From Microbulbifer thermotolerans (GTDB taxonomy: Bacteria > Pseudomonadota > Gammaproteobacteria > Pseudomonadales > Cellvibrionaceae): a DNA stretch of 64,000 nucleotides. Below the pieces are notes generated by a model. The model did no database searches and was not told where the DNA came from. It saw nothing but the letters and a program-made list of their open reading frames with translations. Positions within the stretch are counted from its first letter, which is position 1, and every line of letters starts with the position of its first letter. This document shows positions 18,752 to 27,602 of the stretch, in pieces. The position numbers and the translations under genes were made by a program. The stretch spans positions 248,001-312,000 of the forward strand of contig NZ_FOKT01000002.1 in assembly GCF_900112305.1 (NCBI RefSeq), in the 5' to 3' direction.

Positions 18752-20209
18752 TCAGTCCTTTTTGGGAAATAGTTCGTATCTAACCCCCGCCATATCCTCC
18801 AGGCAGCGCACCACTTGACAACTGTAGCCAAACTCATTGTCGTACCAGCAGTAAAGTACGGCGTTGCGGCCATCGACGATAGTGGCTATAGAGTCGAAAA
18901 CACAGGCTCGGCGGGAACCCACGAAGTCACTGGACACCACTTCTGGGGAGTTGGTGTAATCGATTTGCTGACGCAGCGGCGAGTGCAAAGCCACCCCGCG
19001 CATATACTCGTTCAACTCCTCCTTGGTGGTTTCCCTGCCCAAAGTCAGATTTAGAATCGCCATGGAGACGTTGGGCGTAGGCACACGGATGGCGTTACCA
19101 GTCAGTTTACCCTTCAGTTCCGGCAGAGCCTTAGCCACAGCCTTGGCCGCACCGGTTTCCGTCAGCACCATATTCAAAGGTGCTGCGCGCCCCCGGCGCT
19201 CCCCCTTGTGATAATTATCGATCAGGTTTTGGTCATTGGTGTAGGCGTGCACAGTCTCAACGTGCCCGTGCTCCACCCCAAACCCATCCATCACTGCCTT
19301 CAGTACCGGAACAATCGCATTAGTGGTACAGGAAGCAGCGGACAAAATTTTGTCTTCCGGCTTGATATCAGAATTATTAATACCGTAAACGATATTCTTG
19401 ATATCTCCCTTGCCGGGTGCGGTCAGAATCACCTTGGCGGCACCAGGGCACTGCAGGTGCTGCCCCAACCCCTCCTCGTCGCGCCACACGCCGGTGCTGT
19501 CCACAACGATGGCATCGTGAATACCGTGGGCTGTGTAGTCCACCTCTTGCGGCGAGTTAGCATAGATCACCTTGATCTCGTTGCCGTTGCAGATCAAAGT
19601 GTTGGTCTCTTCATCTACGCGAATAGTGCCCTTGAAAGCGCCGTGTACTGAATCGCGACGCAGCAGGGAGGCGCGCTTGACCAGGTCGTTATCCGCCTTG
19701 CCTTTGCGCAGCACAATCGCGCGCAGGCGCAGCACATCGCCACTGCCGGCCTTGTCAATCAACACCCGCGCCACCAGGCGCCCGATGCGGCCAAAGCCGT
19801 AGATCACCACATCCCGCGGCTCGGGCAGTGGTTTACCGGCACCCTCAGCATCGGCGAGCTCCTCCCTGACAAACTCGTCCACGGACAGGCCGCGGTTGTC
19901 GCGCATATACTTGTTGGTCAAGGTACCCAAGTCGATATGCACCGGCCCTAAATCCAACTTGCAGATCGCTTCCAGCACCGGGAAAGACTCGAATTCAGAG
20001 AGCTCGTTCTCCTCAACCTGACGTACGAAGCGATGCGCTTTCATAATGCTCAGCACAGAGCGGTTTACCAGGTTACGGCCATACATGTAAATGCCGACAT
20101 TACGCTCGCGGTTGAGCTTGCCAATCATCGGGATCATGGATTCGGCGAGGGCCTCGCGCTCTTTCCAGTCCTTGAAAAAATCCGCGGGCTTCGGTCGCTT
20201 CTGATTCAC
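18752..20209 (-). CDS. gap: Glyceraldehyde-3-phosphate dehydrogenase, long N-terminal form
   Basis: Interconverts glyceraldehyde-3-phosphate and 1,3-bisphosphoglycerate. About 130 residues precede the NAD-binding VVIYGFGRIGRLVAR (135 onward); the catalytic cysteine is in SAASCTTNA (Cys294). With 485 residues it belongs to the long class found in Pseudomonas beside mfd, distinct from the ordinary 330-residue GapA; the extension's role is unclear. I choose the GTG at 20209, seven bases behind an AGAGGTG site; a TTG at 20227 is in frame but lies before that site. It diverges from mfd; the shared upstream region holds a promoter and a HexR-like box. A gluconeogenic bias is possible but unproven. 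Confidence 0.92.
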   Translation of the reverse strand: MNQKRPKPADFFKDWKEREALAESMIPMIGKLNRERNVGIYMYGRNLVNRSVLSIMKAHRFVRQVEENELSEFESFPVLEAICKLDLGPVHIDLGTLTNKYMRDNRGLSVDEFVREELADAEGAGKPLPEPRDVVIYGFGRIGRLVARVLIDKAGSGDVLRLRAIVLRKGKADNDLVKRASLLRRDSVHGAFKGTIRVDEETNTLICNGNEIKVIYANSPQEVDYTAHGIHDAIVVDSTGVWRDEEGLGQHLQCPGAAKVILTAPGKGDIKNIVYGINNSDIKPEDKILSAASCTTNAIVPVLKAVMDGFGVEHGHVETVHAYTNDQNLIDNYHKGERRGRAAPLNMVLTETGAAKAVAKALPELKGKLTGNAIRVPTPNVSMAILNLTLGRETTKEELNEYMRGVALHSPLRQQIDYTNSPEVVSSDFVGSRRACVFDSIATIVDGRNAVLYCWYDNEFGYSCQVVRCLEDMAGVRYELFPKKD

Positions 20210-20287
20210 TGTCAGACACCTCTGCAATGTGTTTGATGGCGGGGGTTAGCGGCGGGAAAAATCTGCCCCAGTGCCGCGTGGCTGCGC

Positions 20288-20316
20288 AATATAAGCATTC
20301 ACCTAAAAGCGCGCAA
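20288..20316 (-). promoter_or_regulatory. Probable promoter of the GAPDH gene
   Basis: On the minus strand TTGCGC (20311-20316) and TATATT (20288-20293) are separated by 17 bases. The transcription start would be near 20281, about 70 bases before the GTG. The match to sigma-70 consensus is moderate at -35 and good at -10. Confidence 0.5.
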
Positions 20317-20340
20317 CTGAGCAAAAAAGAGCCTAAAAAT

Positions 20341-20355
20341 TGTAGTAAAACTACC
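20341..20355. promoter_or_regulatory. HexR-like operator TGTAGTAAAACTACC
   Basis: This 15-mer is a palindrome with one mismatch (the last base would be A). It fits the gammaproteobacterial HexR consensus as I recall it, TGTARTnnnAYTACA. HexR is an RpiR-family regulator of central sugar metabolism that senses KDPG and often controls gap genes. The box lies about 60-74 bases upstream of the predicted gap start, a position that suits activation rather than simple blocking. HexR itself is not in the window. Confidence 0.65.
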
Positions 20356-20519
20356 AATTTATTCCTCTGCCAAGCGCCCGTTTCCCACCCCGGGCCGCGG
20401 CTTTTCACGACCGCCAAAAATGCAGCCTTTACGGATTATCTGCAGCATAGAACATTCACCGCTACAATAACGCCCCAAACCACTTCTCAGCCCAAAAAAT
20501 GCGGATATATTAAGGAAAG

Positions 20520-23500
20520 ATGACTGATTTTGATCCCGTCGCCCCACCGGCCTTCCGCTCCTCCAGTGACCGCCAATTCTGGGGGCAACTGCACGGCGCC
20601 GCCGCTGCGCTGGCCGTATTAAATGCCGCCCGTAGACGCGCAACCCCCACCCTGCTGGTCACCCGCGACAGCCTCGAAGCGCACCGCATGGAGCTGCAGC
20701 TGAAATTTTTTAACAAGCCCGGGGGAGATGGCGCGGGCCGTGAGCAAGTAGAAATTTTTCATTTCCCGGACTGGGAGATACTGCCCTACGATACCTTTTC
20801 CCCCCATCAGGACATCATCTCGGACCGTCTCGCAACCCTCTATCAGCTGCCGCAAATGGAAAGTGGCATCGTGATAGCGCCTGTCAGCACACTAATGCAC
20901 CGGCTTCCGCCGCGCGACTATGTGGCCGGCAATGCTCTGATACTGCACGAGGGACAGCGGTTCGATATCGACGCGCAGCGAATCAAACTCGAACAGGCCG
21001 GCTACCACTGTGTGGATACCGTTTATGAACACGGTGAGTTTGCGGTGCGCGGTGCGCTGATGGATATTTATCCGATGGGCAGCCCCCTGCCCTACCGCAT
21101 TGATCTATTCGATGACGAAATAGATTCTCTGCGCACCTTTGACCCCGAAAGCCAACGCACCGTCGATAAAGTTGACAGTATTCACCTGCTACCAGCGCGG
21201 GAGTTTCCACTGCACAAGGCAGCTCTGGCGGAGTTTCTGCAGAACTGGCACGAGCACTTTGAAGGCGATCCCACCCAGGTGCCCATCTATCAGGATATCA
21301 GCGCCGGCATCGCCCCCGCCGGTATAGAGTACTATCTGCCGCTCTTCTTCGGCGGCAATTGCGCGAGCCTGTTCGACTATTTGCCCGCCGACAGCCAGAT
21401 CTTTCTCCTCGGAGACATTCAACAGCCACTGGAAAACTTCTGGCGCGAGGTCAACAACCGCTATGAGAGCCGCCGCGGAGATCTGCACCGGCCGATATTG
21501 CCGCCGCGGCAGATACTGCTGGACGTAGCAGAATTTAATGCCGCACTGAAAAAACGGCCCCGGGCGATCCTTTCCCCGGATACACTGCCGAACGCCCAGG
21601 GGAACTACAACTTTGCCAGCGAAACGCCCCCGTCACTGCCCGTGGACGGAAAATCCGAGCAACCTCTGGCGGCACTGCAGAGCCACCTGGCGAGCTATTC
21701 GGGGCGGGTTCTTTTTTGTGCCGAAAGTGGCGGTCGCCGCGAGGCTCTCCTGGAATTGCTCGCTGGAATCAATCTGAGACCCGTGCAGTTCGAAAGCTGG
21801 TCCGAATTCCTCGATAGCGGCGAACCCCACGGTATTACCGTCGCCCCCTTGGATCAGGGAATGGTCCTCAGCGAACCTCCTGTCGCGCTTGTGGCGGAGC
21901 CGCAATTGTTCGGCGAAAGGGTCATGCAACAGCGCCGGCGCAAGAAAGCCAAAGACGACGCAGAGATTGCGGTCAAGAACTTGGCAGAGCTGCGTATTGG
22001 CACCCCGGTGGTGCACATTGATCACGGCGTCGGCCGCTACCGCGGTTTGCAGCACCTGGAGTTCGATGGCCAACCAGCGGAATTCCTGACCCTGGAATAC
22101 GCCGATGAGGCCACGCTCTATGTGCCCGTATCCAACCTACACTTGATCAGCCGCTATTCCGGCGCTGACGAAGCTCTGGCACCACTGCACCGCCTCGGCA
22201 GCGAACAGTGGCAAAAAGCCAAACGCAAGGCAGCGGAAAAGGTCCGCGACGCTGCCGCCGAGCTACTCGACATTTACGCCCGCCGCGAGGCGCGCCGCGG
22301 CCATGCCTTTGCCGACCCGGGGCTCGCCTACCGCGAGTTCGCCGCCGGTTTCCCATTCGAGGAAACGCCAGATCAACAGCAGGCGATAGAAGCCGTAATT
22401 GCAGATATGCTCGCGGAGAAACCGATGGACCGCCTGGTTTGTGGCGATGTGGGCTTCGGCAAAACCGAGGTCGCCATGCGCGCCGCTTTCGTCGCCGTGC
22501 ACGCTGGCAAGCAGGTGGCAATGCTCGTCCCCACCACACTGCTCGCCCAACAACATTTTCAATCCTTTCAGGACCGCTTCGCCGACTGGCCGGTTACCGT
22601 CGAAGTGCTTTCACGCTTCCGCTCCGGCAAGGAGATCGACAACGTCAAGGAAAAAGTAGCCGATGGCAAGGTCGACATTCTGGTCGGCACCCACAAACTG
22701 CTCTCCAGCGATTTGGACTTCCGCAACCTGGGCCTGCTGATCATCGATGAAGAGCACCGTTTCGGTGTGCGTCAGAAGGAGCGTCTGAAGAGCTTACGTG
22801 CGGAAGTGGATATCCTTACGCTCACCGCGACACCGATCCCGCGAACCCTGAATATGGCCATGTCCGGTATCCGCGACCTGTCGGTGATCGCCACCCCACC
22901 CGCCAGGCGCCTGTCGGTAAAGACCTTCGTGCGCGAACGCGACGACGCTCTGATCAAAGAGGCGATACTGCGCGAGATACTGCGCGGCGGTCAGGTCTAT
23001 TTCCTGCACAACGAAGTGAAAAGTATCGAAAGGATCGCGCGGGAAGTGCAGGATCTGGTGCCGGAAGCCAGGGTCGGAATCGGCCACGGACAAATGCGCG
23101 AACGGGAGCTGGAGCAGGTAATGAGCGACTTCTACCACAAGCGCTTCAACGTGCTCGTCTGCACCACCATCATTGAAACCGGCATAGACGTACCGACCGC
23201 CAACACCATCATTATCGAGCGCGCGGATAAATTCGGTCTGGCACAACTGCACCAGCTGCGCGGCCGCGTCGGGCGCTCCCACCACCAGGCCTACGCCTAC
23301 CTGCTCACCCCAAACAAGCGCGCGATGACTGCCGATGCCGTCAAGCGCCTGGAAGCCATCAGCGAGGCCCAAGATCTGGGGGCAGGCTTCACCTTGGCCA
23401 CGCACGACCTGGAAATCCGCGGCGCCGGCGAACTGCTCGGCGAGGAACAGAGCGGCCAGATCCAGAGCGTCGGCTTCAACCTCTACATGGAAATGCTCGA

Positions 23501-23999
23501 CCGCGCGGTTAAAGCTATTCGCAGCGGCAAAACCCCCAATATCGATGAGCCGCTCGAATCCCCTGCCGTAGATGTCAACCTGCGGGTACCGGCGCTGATC
23601 CCGGACGATTACCTCCCAGACGTACACGGGCGGCTCATCATGTACAAACGTATCGCCAATGCGGCTGACAGCCGGGAGCTCAAGGAGCTCCAAGTAGAGA
23701 TGATTGATCGCTTCGGCCTGCTGCCGGAACCGGTTAAGCATCTATTTCGCACCACCGAGATCAAACTCAAAGCGGACGCCATGGGTATCCGCAAGCTGGA
23801 AGCATCGGCAGCTCAGGGACGCATCGAGTTTGCGGACGACACCCGGGTGGACCCGCTAACATTGGTAAAAATGGTGCAGAGGGAACCGGGACGCTATCAG
23901 CTCGCGGGCGCCAACCAGTTGAACTTTGCCCTCGACGAAGGCGGGCCCAGCGAGCGTCTGCAACAAGTAAGCGGAGTGTTGGAACGGCTGGCGCAGTGA
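20520..23999 (+). CDS. mfd: Transcription-repair coupling factor
   Basis: Removes RNA polymerase stalled at lesions and recruits UvrA. The 1159 residues include an N-terminal UvrB-homology region, the polymerase-interacting CarD-like domain (VHIDHGVGRYRGL near 500), an SF2 translocase with Walker A GDVGFGKTEVA (about 643) and DEEH box (about 743), and the C-terminal TRCF domain. The length is normal. AAGGA precedes the ATG closely. It diverges from the GAPDH gene; csiV follows 136 bases downstream. No LexA box is seen upstream. Confidence 0.98.
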   Translation: MTDFDPVAPPAFRSSSDRQFWGQLHGAAAALAVLNAARRRATPTLLVTRDSLEAHRMELQLKFFNKPGGDGAGREQVEIFHFPDWEILPYDTFSPHQDIISDRLATLYQLPQMESGIVIAPVSTLMHRLPPRDYVAGNALILHEGQRFDIDAQRIKLEQAGYHCVDTVYEHGEFAVRGALMDIYPMGSPLPYRIDLFDDEIDSLRTFDPESQRTVDKVDSIHLLPAREFPLHKAALAEFLQNWHEHFEGDPTQVPIYQDISAGIAPAGIEYYLPLFFGGNCASLFDYLPADSQIFLLGDIQQPLENFWREVNNRYESRRGDLHRPILPPRQILLDVAEFNAALKKRPRAILSPDTLPNAQGNYNFASETPPSLPVDGKSEQPLAALQSHLASYSGRVLFCAESGGRREALLELLAGINLRPVQFESWSEFLDSGEPHGITVAPLDQGMVLSEPPVALVAEPQLFGERVMQQRRRKKAKDDAEIAVKNLAELRIGTPVVHIDHGVGRYRGLQHLEFDGQPAEFLTLEYADEATLYVPVSNLHLISRYSGADEALAPLHRLGSEQWQKAKRKAAEKVRDAAAELLDIYARREARRGHAFADPGLAYREFAAGFPFEETPDQQQAIEAVIADMLAEKPMDRLVCGDVGFGKTEVAMRAAFVAVHAGKQVAMLVPTTLLAQQHFQSFQDRFADWPVTVEVLSRFRSGKEIDNVKEKVADGKVDILVGTHKLLSSDLDFRNLGLLIIDEEHRFGVRQKERLKSLRAEVDILTLTATPIPRTLNMAMSGIRDLSVIATPPARRLSVKTFVRERDDALIKEAILREILRGGQVYFLHNEVKSIERIAREVQDLVPEARVGIGHGQMRERELEQVMSDFYHKRFNVLVCTTIIETGIDVPTANTIIIERADKFGLAQLHQLRGRVGRSHHQAYAYLLTPNKRAMTADAVKRLEAISEAQDLGAGFTLATHDLEIRGAGELLGEEQSGQIQSVGFNLYMEMLDRAVKAIRSGKTPNIDEPLESPAVDVNLRVPALIPDDYLPDVHGRLIMYKRIANAADSRELKELQVEMIDRFGLLPEPVKHLFRTTEIKLKADAMGIRKLEASAAQGRIEFADDTRVDPLTLVKMVQREPGRYQLAGANQLNFALDEGGPSERLQQVSGVLERLAQ

Positions 24000-24135
24000 T
24001 ACTATCCGTTCGCAAGGAGCTTGCATCCATGGCCCAACTGATTTCGGCCGTCGAATGCAGCAAAGTCCTCGAACGCGGCACCAGCCTTGTTTCGCGGTAG
24101 ATTCAGTAACGAGACGACCAGAAAGCGGTAACTCC

Positions 24136-24861
24136 ATGACAAACATCCTAAGACTCTGCGCCGCCTTGCTGCTGGCAGCAACGGCGGCAAGTGCCCAAGC
24201 TGTCAACTATGCGGGCACCACTTTCGAGATAGAGATGATCGTCTTCGAGCGCATTGGCGGCATGGAAAACTCCAGTGAAGACTGGCCCGCAGCGCCACGA
24301 CTGCGCTACCCAGAAAAATGGGTGGATTTCGATACCGCTACTGGCGGTGCCCCCCTTCTGGTCCCGGCGGCCACACAACTGAGTAACAAGGCAGCGGCAC
24401 TGAACCGCAGCGGTGACATGCGGGTACTTTTCCATAAAGCCTGGCGCCAGGTGCTGCAACAGAAGCGCAACTCCCCGGCGATTATTATTGACAGCGGCGA
24501 GAACCCGGGAAGTCAAAGTCGTCTGGGCGGTAGCGTGACACTAAGTGTGGCGCGCTATCTCCATCTGAGCACCAACCTGTGGCTAAGCGAACCCAGCGAT
24601 GACAACACCGGTATCCCGCTGCCTCTACCCCCGAAAGCAGCTACGGAAGAACCTCTGGACCTGATGAGCACTGCAGACTTTCGGCCAGCAATGGCAGACA
24701 GAGCCATGGCCCCAGACACGACCTACGCGCGCCATGTGGCCCTGTTACAAGCCGAGCGGCGCATGCGCAGCGGTGAGCTGCACTACATCGATCACCCCGC
24801 CTTCGGCGTGCTTATCGAGGTCAGAACAATAACCTCGGCAGAGGAAGCTTCGGGCACCTAG
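24136..24861 (+). CDS. csiV: CsiV-like exported protein
   Basis: Periplasmic protein of the CsiV family, named for its role in cell shape and peptidoglycan assembly in Vibrio cholerae. The ATG at 24136 opens a clear signal peptide (MTNILRLCAALLLAATAASA) followed by the family start FEIEMIVFERIG. It contains LRYPEKWVDF and ends with a block predicted to be beta-rich (GELHYIDHPAFGVLIEV). It is 241 residues long. Its position just after mfd matches Vibrio and Pseudomonas as I recall. The TAG stop lies within the CTAG flank of a repeat element; because that flank is probably a target duplication, the insertion should not have changed the protein. Confidence 0.82.
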   Translation: MTNILRLCAALLLAATAASAQAVNYAGTTFEIEMIVFERIGGMENSSEDWPAAPRLRYPEKWVDFDTATGGAPLLVPAATQLSNKAAALNRSGDMRVLFHKAWRQVLQQKRNSPAIIIDSGENPGSQSRLGGSVTLSVARYLHLSTNLWLSEPSDDNTGIPLPLPPKAATEEPLDLMSTADFRPAMADRAMAPDTTYARHVALLQAERRMRSGELHYIDHPAFGVLIEVRTITSAEEASGT

Positions 24862-25074
24862 GGAACCTCTGGTTAATTCACTTCCTGACGGTAAAAACTC
24901 TTTGGAGCCAGATAAGAAGCTCAGGTGATAGGCTGGCCATTTCGAAACCGACCGATACAGGAATGTATCCGTCGGAGCTACAGGGAAATACTCGTACGTT
25001 TTCGAAGTGGCCATCCTATTGCCTGAGCGCCCCGGAACCTACCATAGTGTGCGCGCGAATGAATCAGAGGTTCC
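24862..25074 (+). repeat. Inverted-repeat (MITE-like) element, copy B
   Basis: 213-bp non-coding element bounded by inverted repeats GGAACCTCTGGTTAATTC and GAATGAATCAGAGGTTCC, with CTAG directly on both sides (24858-24861 and 25075-25078). Nested inverted repeats continue inward (GAAGCTCAGGTGATAGG with CCTATTGCCTGAGCGC; CCATTTCGAAAC with GTTTTCGAAGTGG), so the whole element can fold into one long hairpin. It shares most of its sequence, in the same orientation, with the copy at 41706. No transposase is encoded. The ends and YTAR-type flanks suggest mobilisation by an IS5-group transposase. It sits directly behind csiV. Confidence 0.88.
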
Positions 25075-25370
25075 CTAGCGCTTGTAGAGCGCCCAATACG
25101 CTGATTCACTCTAGCTCTCCGCACAGGCGAAAGTCTGCCAGCCCATCTCCGCTGGCAGCCCGATAGCCAGAACATCCCGCAACCACGCCAGTGCTTTCAC
25201 GGTTAGCAGAAGTATCACAATTCTCTTGCTTTTATCGATGATGACTGAAAAATACCTTGACCAATAGGTAGTGTGGCAGCAAACAACAGGCACGGGGTTC
25301 GAATAACTTACCCAAGCTGTTGCACTCCGGTATACTAAAAACTTCCGAGTGATAGAAGCATCCCATACAG

Positions 25371-25538
25371 GGAACCTTTGATTAATTCGCAGGGTCGCTC
25401 AGGCAAAGAGATCGTCATTTCGAAAACACAAGACTCCACCGGATAAGGTCATGTATCCGACAGTTTTGAAAACAGCCGAGTGATCGCATCTGCGCCTGGA
25501 GTCTCTGTCGTGCCAGTTAGCGATTTCATCACGGGTTC
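25371..25538 (+). repeat. Diverged copy of the inverted-repeat element (copy D)
   Basis: The left end GGAACCTTTGATTAATTCGC and a right end that reads AGAACCCGTGATGAAATCGC in reverse complement are imperfect inverted repeats. Inside, CATTTCGAAAAC and ATGTATCCGACAG correspond to blocks of the intact copies. It is shorter (168 bp) and heavily mutated; the flanks ACAG and CTAG do not match. With copy B it makes 24862-25662 a gene-free, repeat-rich stretch; the other bases there show nothing recognisable. Confidence 0.65.
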
Positions 25539-25662
25539 TCTAGGATAAAATGCTGTCACTCCTGAGGTTTAACCTTCCCAACCGCTCGGAGCAAAAGCCA
25601 GTTCATCGAGCGCTATGGCAGACACAGAGTTATAAAACCCCTAACAACTAGCCAGTATTTCC

Positions 25663-26895
25663 ATGATTACCAACGATGCAACAATTCTCGGCATGCTTGC
25701 CGCCATTCTGGGCTTTGTCTTTTACACCGCCGGTAGCGAGCACCCGTTTTGGAAGCGCTTTTACCGCTTCGTGCCGGCTCTACTACTCTGTTATTTCCTT
25801 CCTTCATTGCTTACCACATTCGGCATTATCGATGCGGAAAACTCAAACCTTTACTACGTTGCTTCCCGCTATCTGTTACCGGCAAGCCTGGTGTTACTGA
25901 CCCTGAGCATAGATCTCAAAGGCATTATCAATCTGGGGCCGAAAGCGCTGATTATGTTTCTGACCGGGACTTTGGGTATTGTGATCGGCGGCCCTGTGGC
26001 ACTGCTGATTGTGTCCGCGGTAAACCCGGACATGATCGGTGTCGACGGCCCCGATGCAGTTTGGCGCGGCATGACCACCGTGGCTGGCAGCTGGATCGGC
26101 GGCGGGGCCAACCAAGCGGCGATGAAAGAAATCTTTGGCGTGGGCGATCAGATCTTTTCCGCCATGGTGGCCGTGGACGTGATCATTGCAAACCTATGGA
26201 TGGCCGTGCTCCTGATTATGGCGGGCAACGCCAAGACACTGGACCAGCGCCGCGGTGCCGATACTGAAGCCATCACCCAGCTTCGAGAAAAAGTGGAGGC
26301 GCTGCAGAAGAAACACCAACGCATTCCCAGCCTGCCGGACCTGATGTTGATTGCCGCCGTCGGCTTCGGCATCACCGGTATTGCCCATGTAATGGCGGAT
26401 CAACTCGCCCCTTGGTTCCAAAATAATGCCCCGCAACTGGCACGATTCAGCTTTACCAGTCAGTTTTTCTGGGTAATCGTTATCGCCACCACCCTTGGCG
26501 TGGCGATGGCCTTTTCGCCCGCAAAACAGTTGGAAGGGGCCGGTGCCTCCCGCGTAGGATCGGTATTTATTTACATCCTCGTGGCCACCATAGGCACGCA
26601 CATGAATATCGCCGCTCTAAAAGATAGCCCCGAGCTATTTGTGCTCGGAGCCATCTGGATGGCAGTACACGCGGGGCTAATACTGCTGGTGGCGAAACTC
26701 ATCAAAGCCCCCACCTTCTTCTTGGCGGTAGGTAGCCAAGCTAATGTCGGCGGCGCAGCCTCAGCTCCGGTAGTAGCCGCAGCCATCCACCCCGCGTTGG
26801 CGCCTGTAGGGGTTCTACTGGCAGTACTGGGCTACGCGCTCGGCACCTATGCATCCTGGTTCTGCGGCCAGTTGCTGCGGGTGATCGGAGGCTGA
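25663..26895 (+). CDS. DUF819 family membrane protein
   Basis: 410-residue polytopic inner-membrane protein with about ten to twelve helices, matching DUF819 (YjcL-like). Conserved features visible are ATILGMLAAILGF at the start, the TVAGSWIGGGANQAA stretch near residue 150, and a related NVGGAASAPVVAAA near 365. The paired glycine-rich segments are reminiscent of transporters with inverted repeats. A charged coiled-coil-like stretch (about 200-225) joins the two halves. Function is unknown; solute transport is a guess. It stands alone in the accessory stretch between csiV and the cold-shock gene. Confidence 0.8.
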   Translation: MITNDATILGMLAAILGFVFYTAGSEHPFWKRFYRFVPALLLCYFLPSLLTTFGIIDAENSNLYYVASRYLLPASLVLLTLSIDLKGIINLGPKALIMFLTGTLGIVIGGPVALLIVSAVNPDMIGVDGPDAVWRGMTTVAGSWIGGGANQAAMKEIFGVGDQIFSAMVAVDVIIANLWMAVLLIMAGNAKTLDQRRGADTEAITQLREKVEALQKKHQRIPSLPDLMLIAAVGFGITGIAHVMADQLAPWFQNNAPQLARFSFTSQFFWVIVIATTLGVAMAFSPAKQLEGAGASRVGSVFIYILVATIGTHMNIAALKDSPELFVLGAIWMAVHAGLILLVAKLIKAPTFFLAVGSQANVGGAASAPVVAAAIHPALAPVGVLLAVLGYALGTYASWFCGQLLRVIGG

Positions 26896-26980
26896 TCTCA
26901 GGGGCGGCGGCCAACCAGTACGCCCCGTCGCAGCAACAAGGGGCAATACACCGGTGGCCACAAGCTGGAGAAAAACGAAA

Positions 26981-27007
26981 GAAAGGCGGGTCTTTGACCC
27001 GCCTTTC
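26981..27007. terminator. Bidirectional intrinsic terminator
   Basis: GAAAGGCGGGTC and GACCCGCCTTTC form a perfect 12-bp stem with a TTT loop. On the minus strand it is followed by a T-rich run (TTTCGTTTTTC), so it best serves the cold-shock gene. It is also well placed to end the DUF819 transcript on the plus strand. Confidence 0.8.
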
Positions 27008-27095
27008 AGGCTACACCAGTGGGAACTCAGGGCTTCTCTGTCCCTTGGATTCCATTTTGCAGAAAAGTTATTTCAACGAGTAAATTCAGCGGGAA

Positions 27096-27311
27096 TCACT
27101 CACAAGGAACAACATCTTCCGCCAGCAATCCCTTATCGCCCCGCTGCATTTCAAACTCTACCGCTTGGCCTTCGTTCAATGTTTTATAACCATCGCCGCG
27201 AATGCTGCGGTAGTGAACGAAAATATCCTCAGTTCCTTCTCCACAGGTAATGAAGCCATAACCCCGGGCGTTATTGAACCACTTCACAGTACCTGTAACG
27301 CGATCACTCAT
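27096..27311 (-). CDS. Cold-shock domain protein (CspA family)
   Basis: 71-residue single-stranded nucleic-acid chaperone. The cold-shock domain starts [15 protein letters not shown], with RNP1-like GYGFITC (17-23) and RNP2 DIFVHY (29-34). RNP1 has Tyr in place of the usual first Phe. ATG 27311 follows a GAGG site by eight bases. The frame is open a further 29 codons upstream, but that lies in the leader. About 290 bases without another gene separate it from the MscS gene, which suits the long leaders of cold-shock mRNAs; I found no clear promoter there. An intrinsic terminator follows the gene. Confidence 0.92.
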   Translation of the reverse strand: MSDRVTGTVKWFNNARGYGFITCGEGTEDIFVHYRSIRGDGYKTLNEGQAVEFEMQRGDKGLLAEDVVPCE

Positions 27312-27602
27312 TGAGACAACCTCATTATTGTTATTGCGCCCACCCCACTCACCCGAGAAAGGCGTTAGGCCAAGCGCCACCCCATTATCAGTAATCACCC
27401 CAAACAGCGATTACGGTTTCGAACCGTCCACCGAGCACAAGCTTGGTGTACGAACTCCGATTCTTAGATAAATCGGCGCCAGTGTCTAGGGCTCGATGCG
27501 AAATAAATACCAAGATTCAACGATTACATGCAACAAATCGTCAAAATTTGATTTAAATCCGCTGTAAATGGAAAAAATATACTTTTCACCCTCTGATTGA
27601 CA

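Noticed and set aside
22794-23741. A 315-codon open frame antisense to mfd
   Set aside because: It mirrors the mfd helicase region; no motif, no ribosome site and no gene-like composition.
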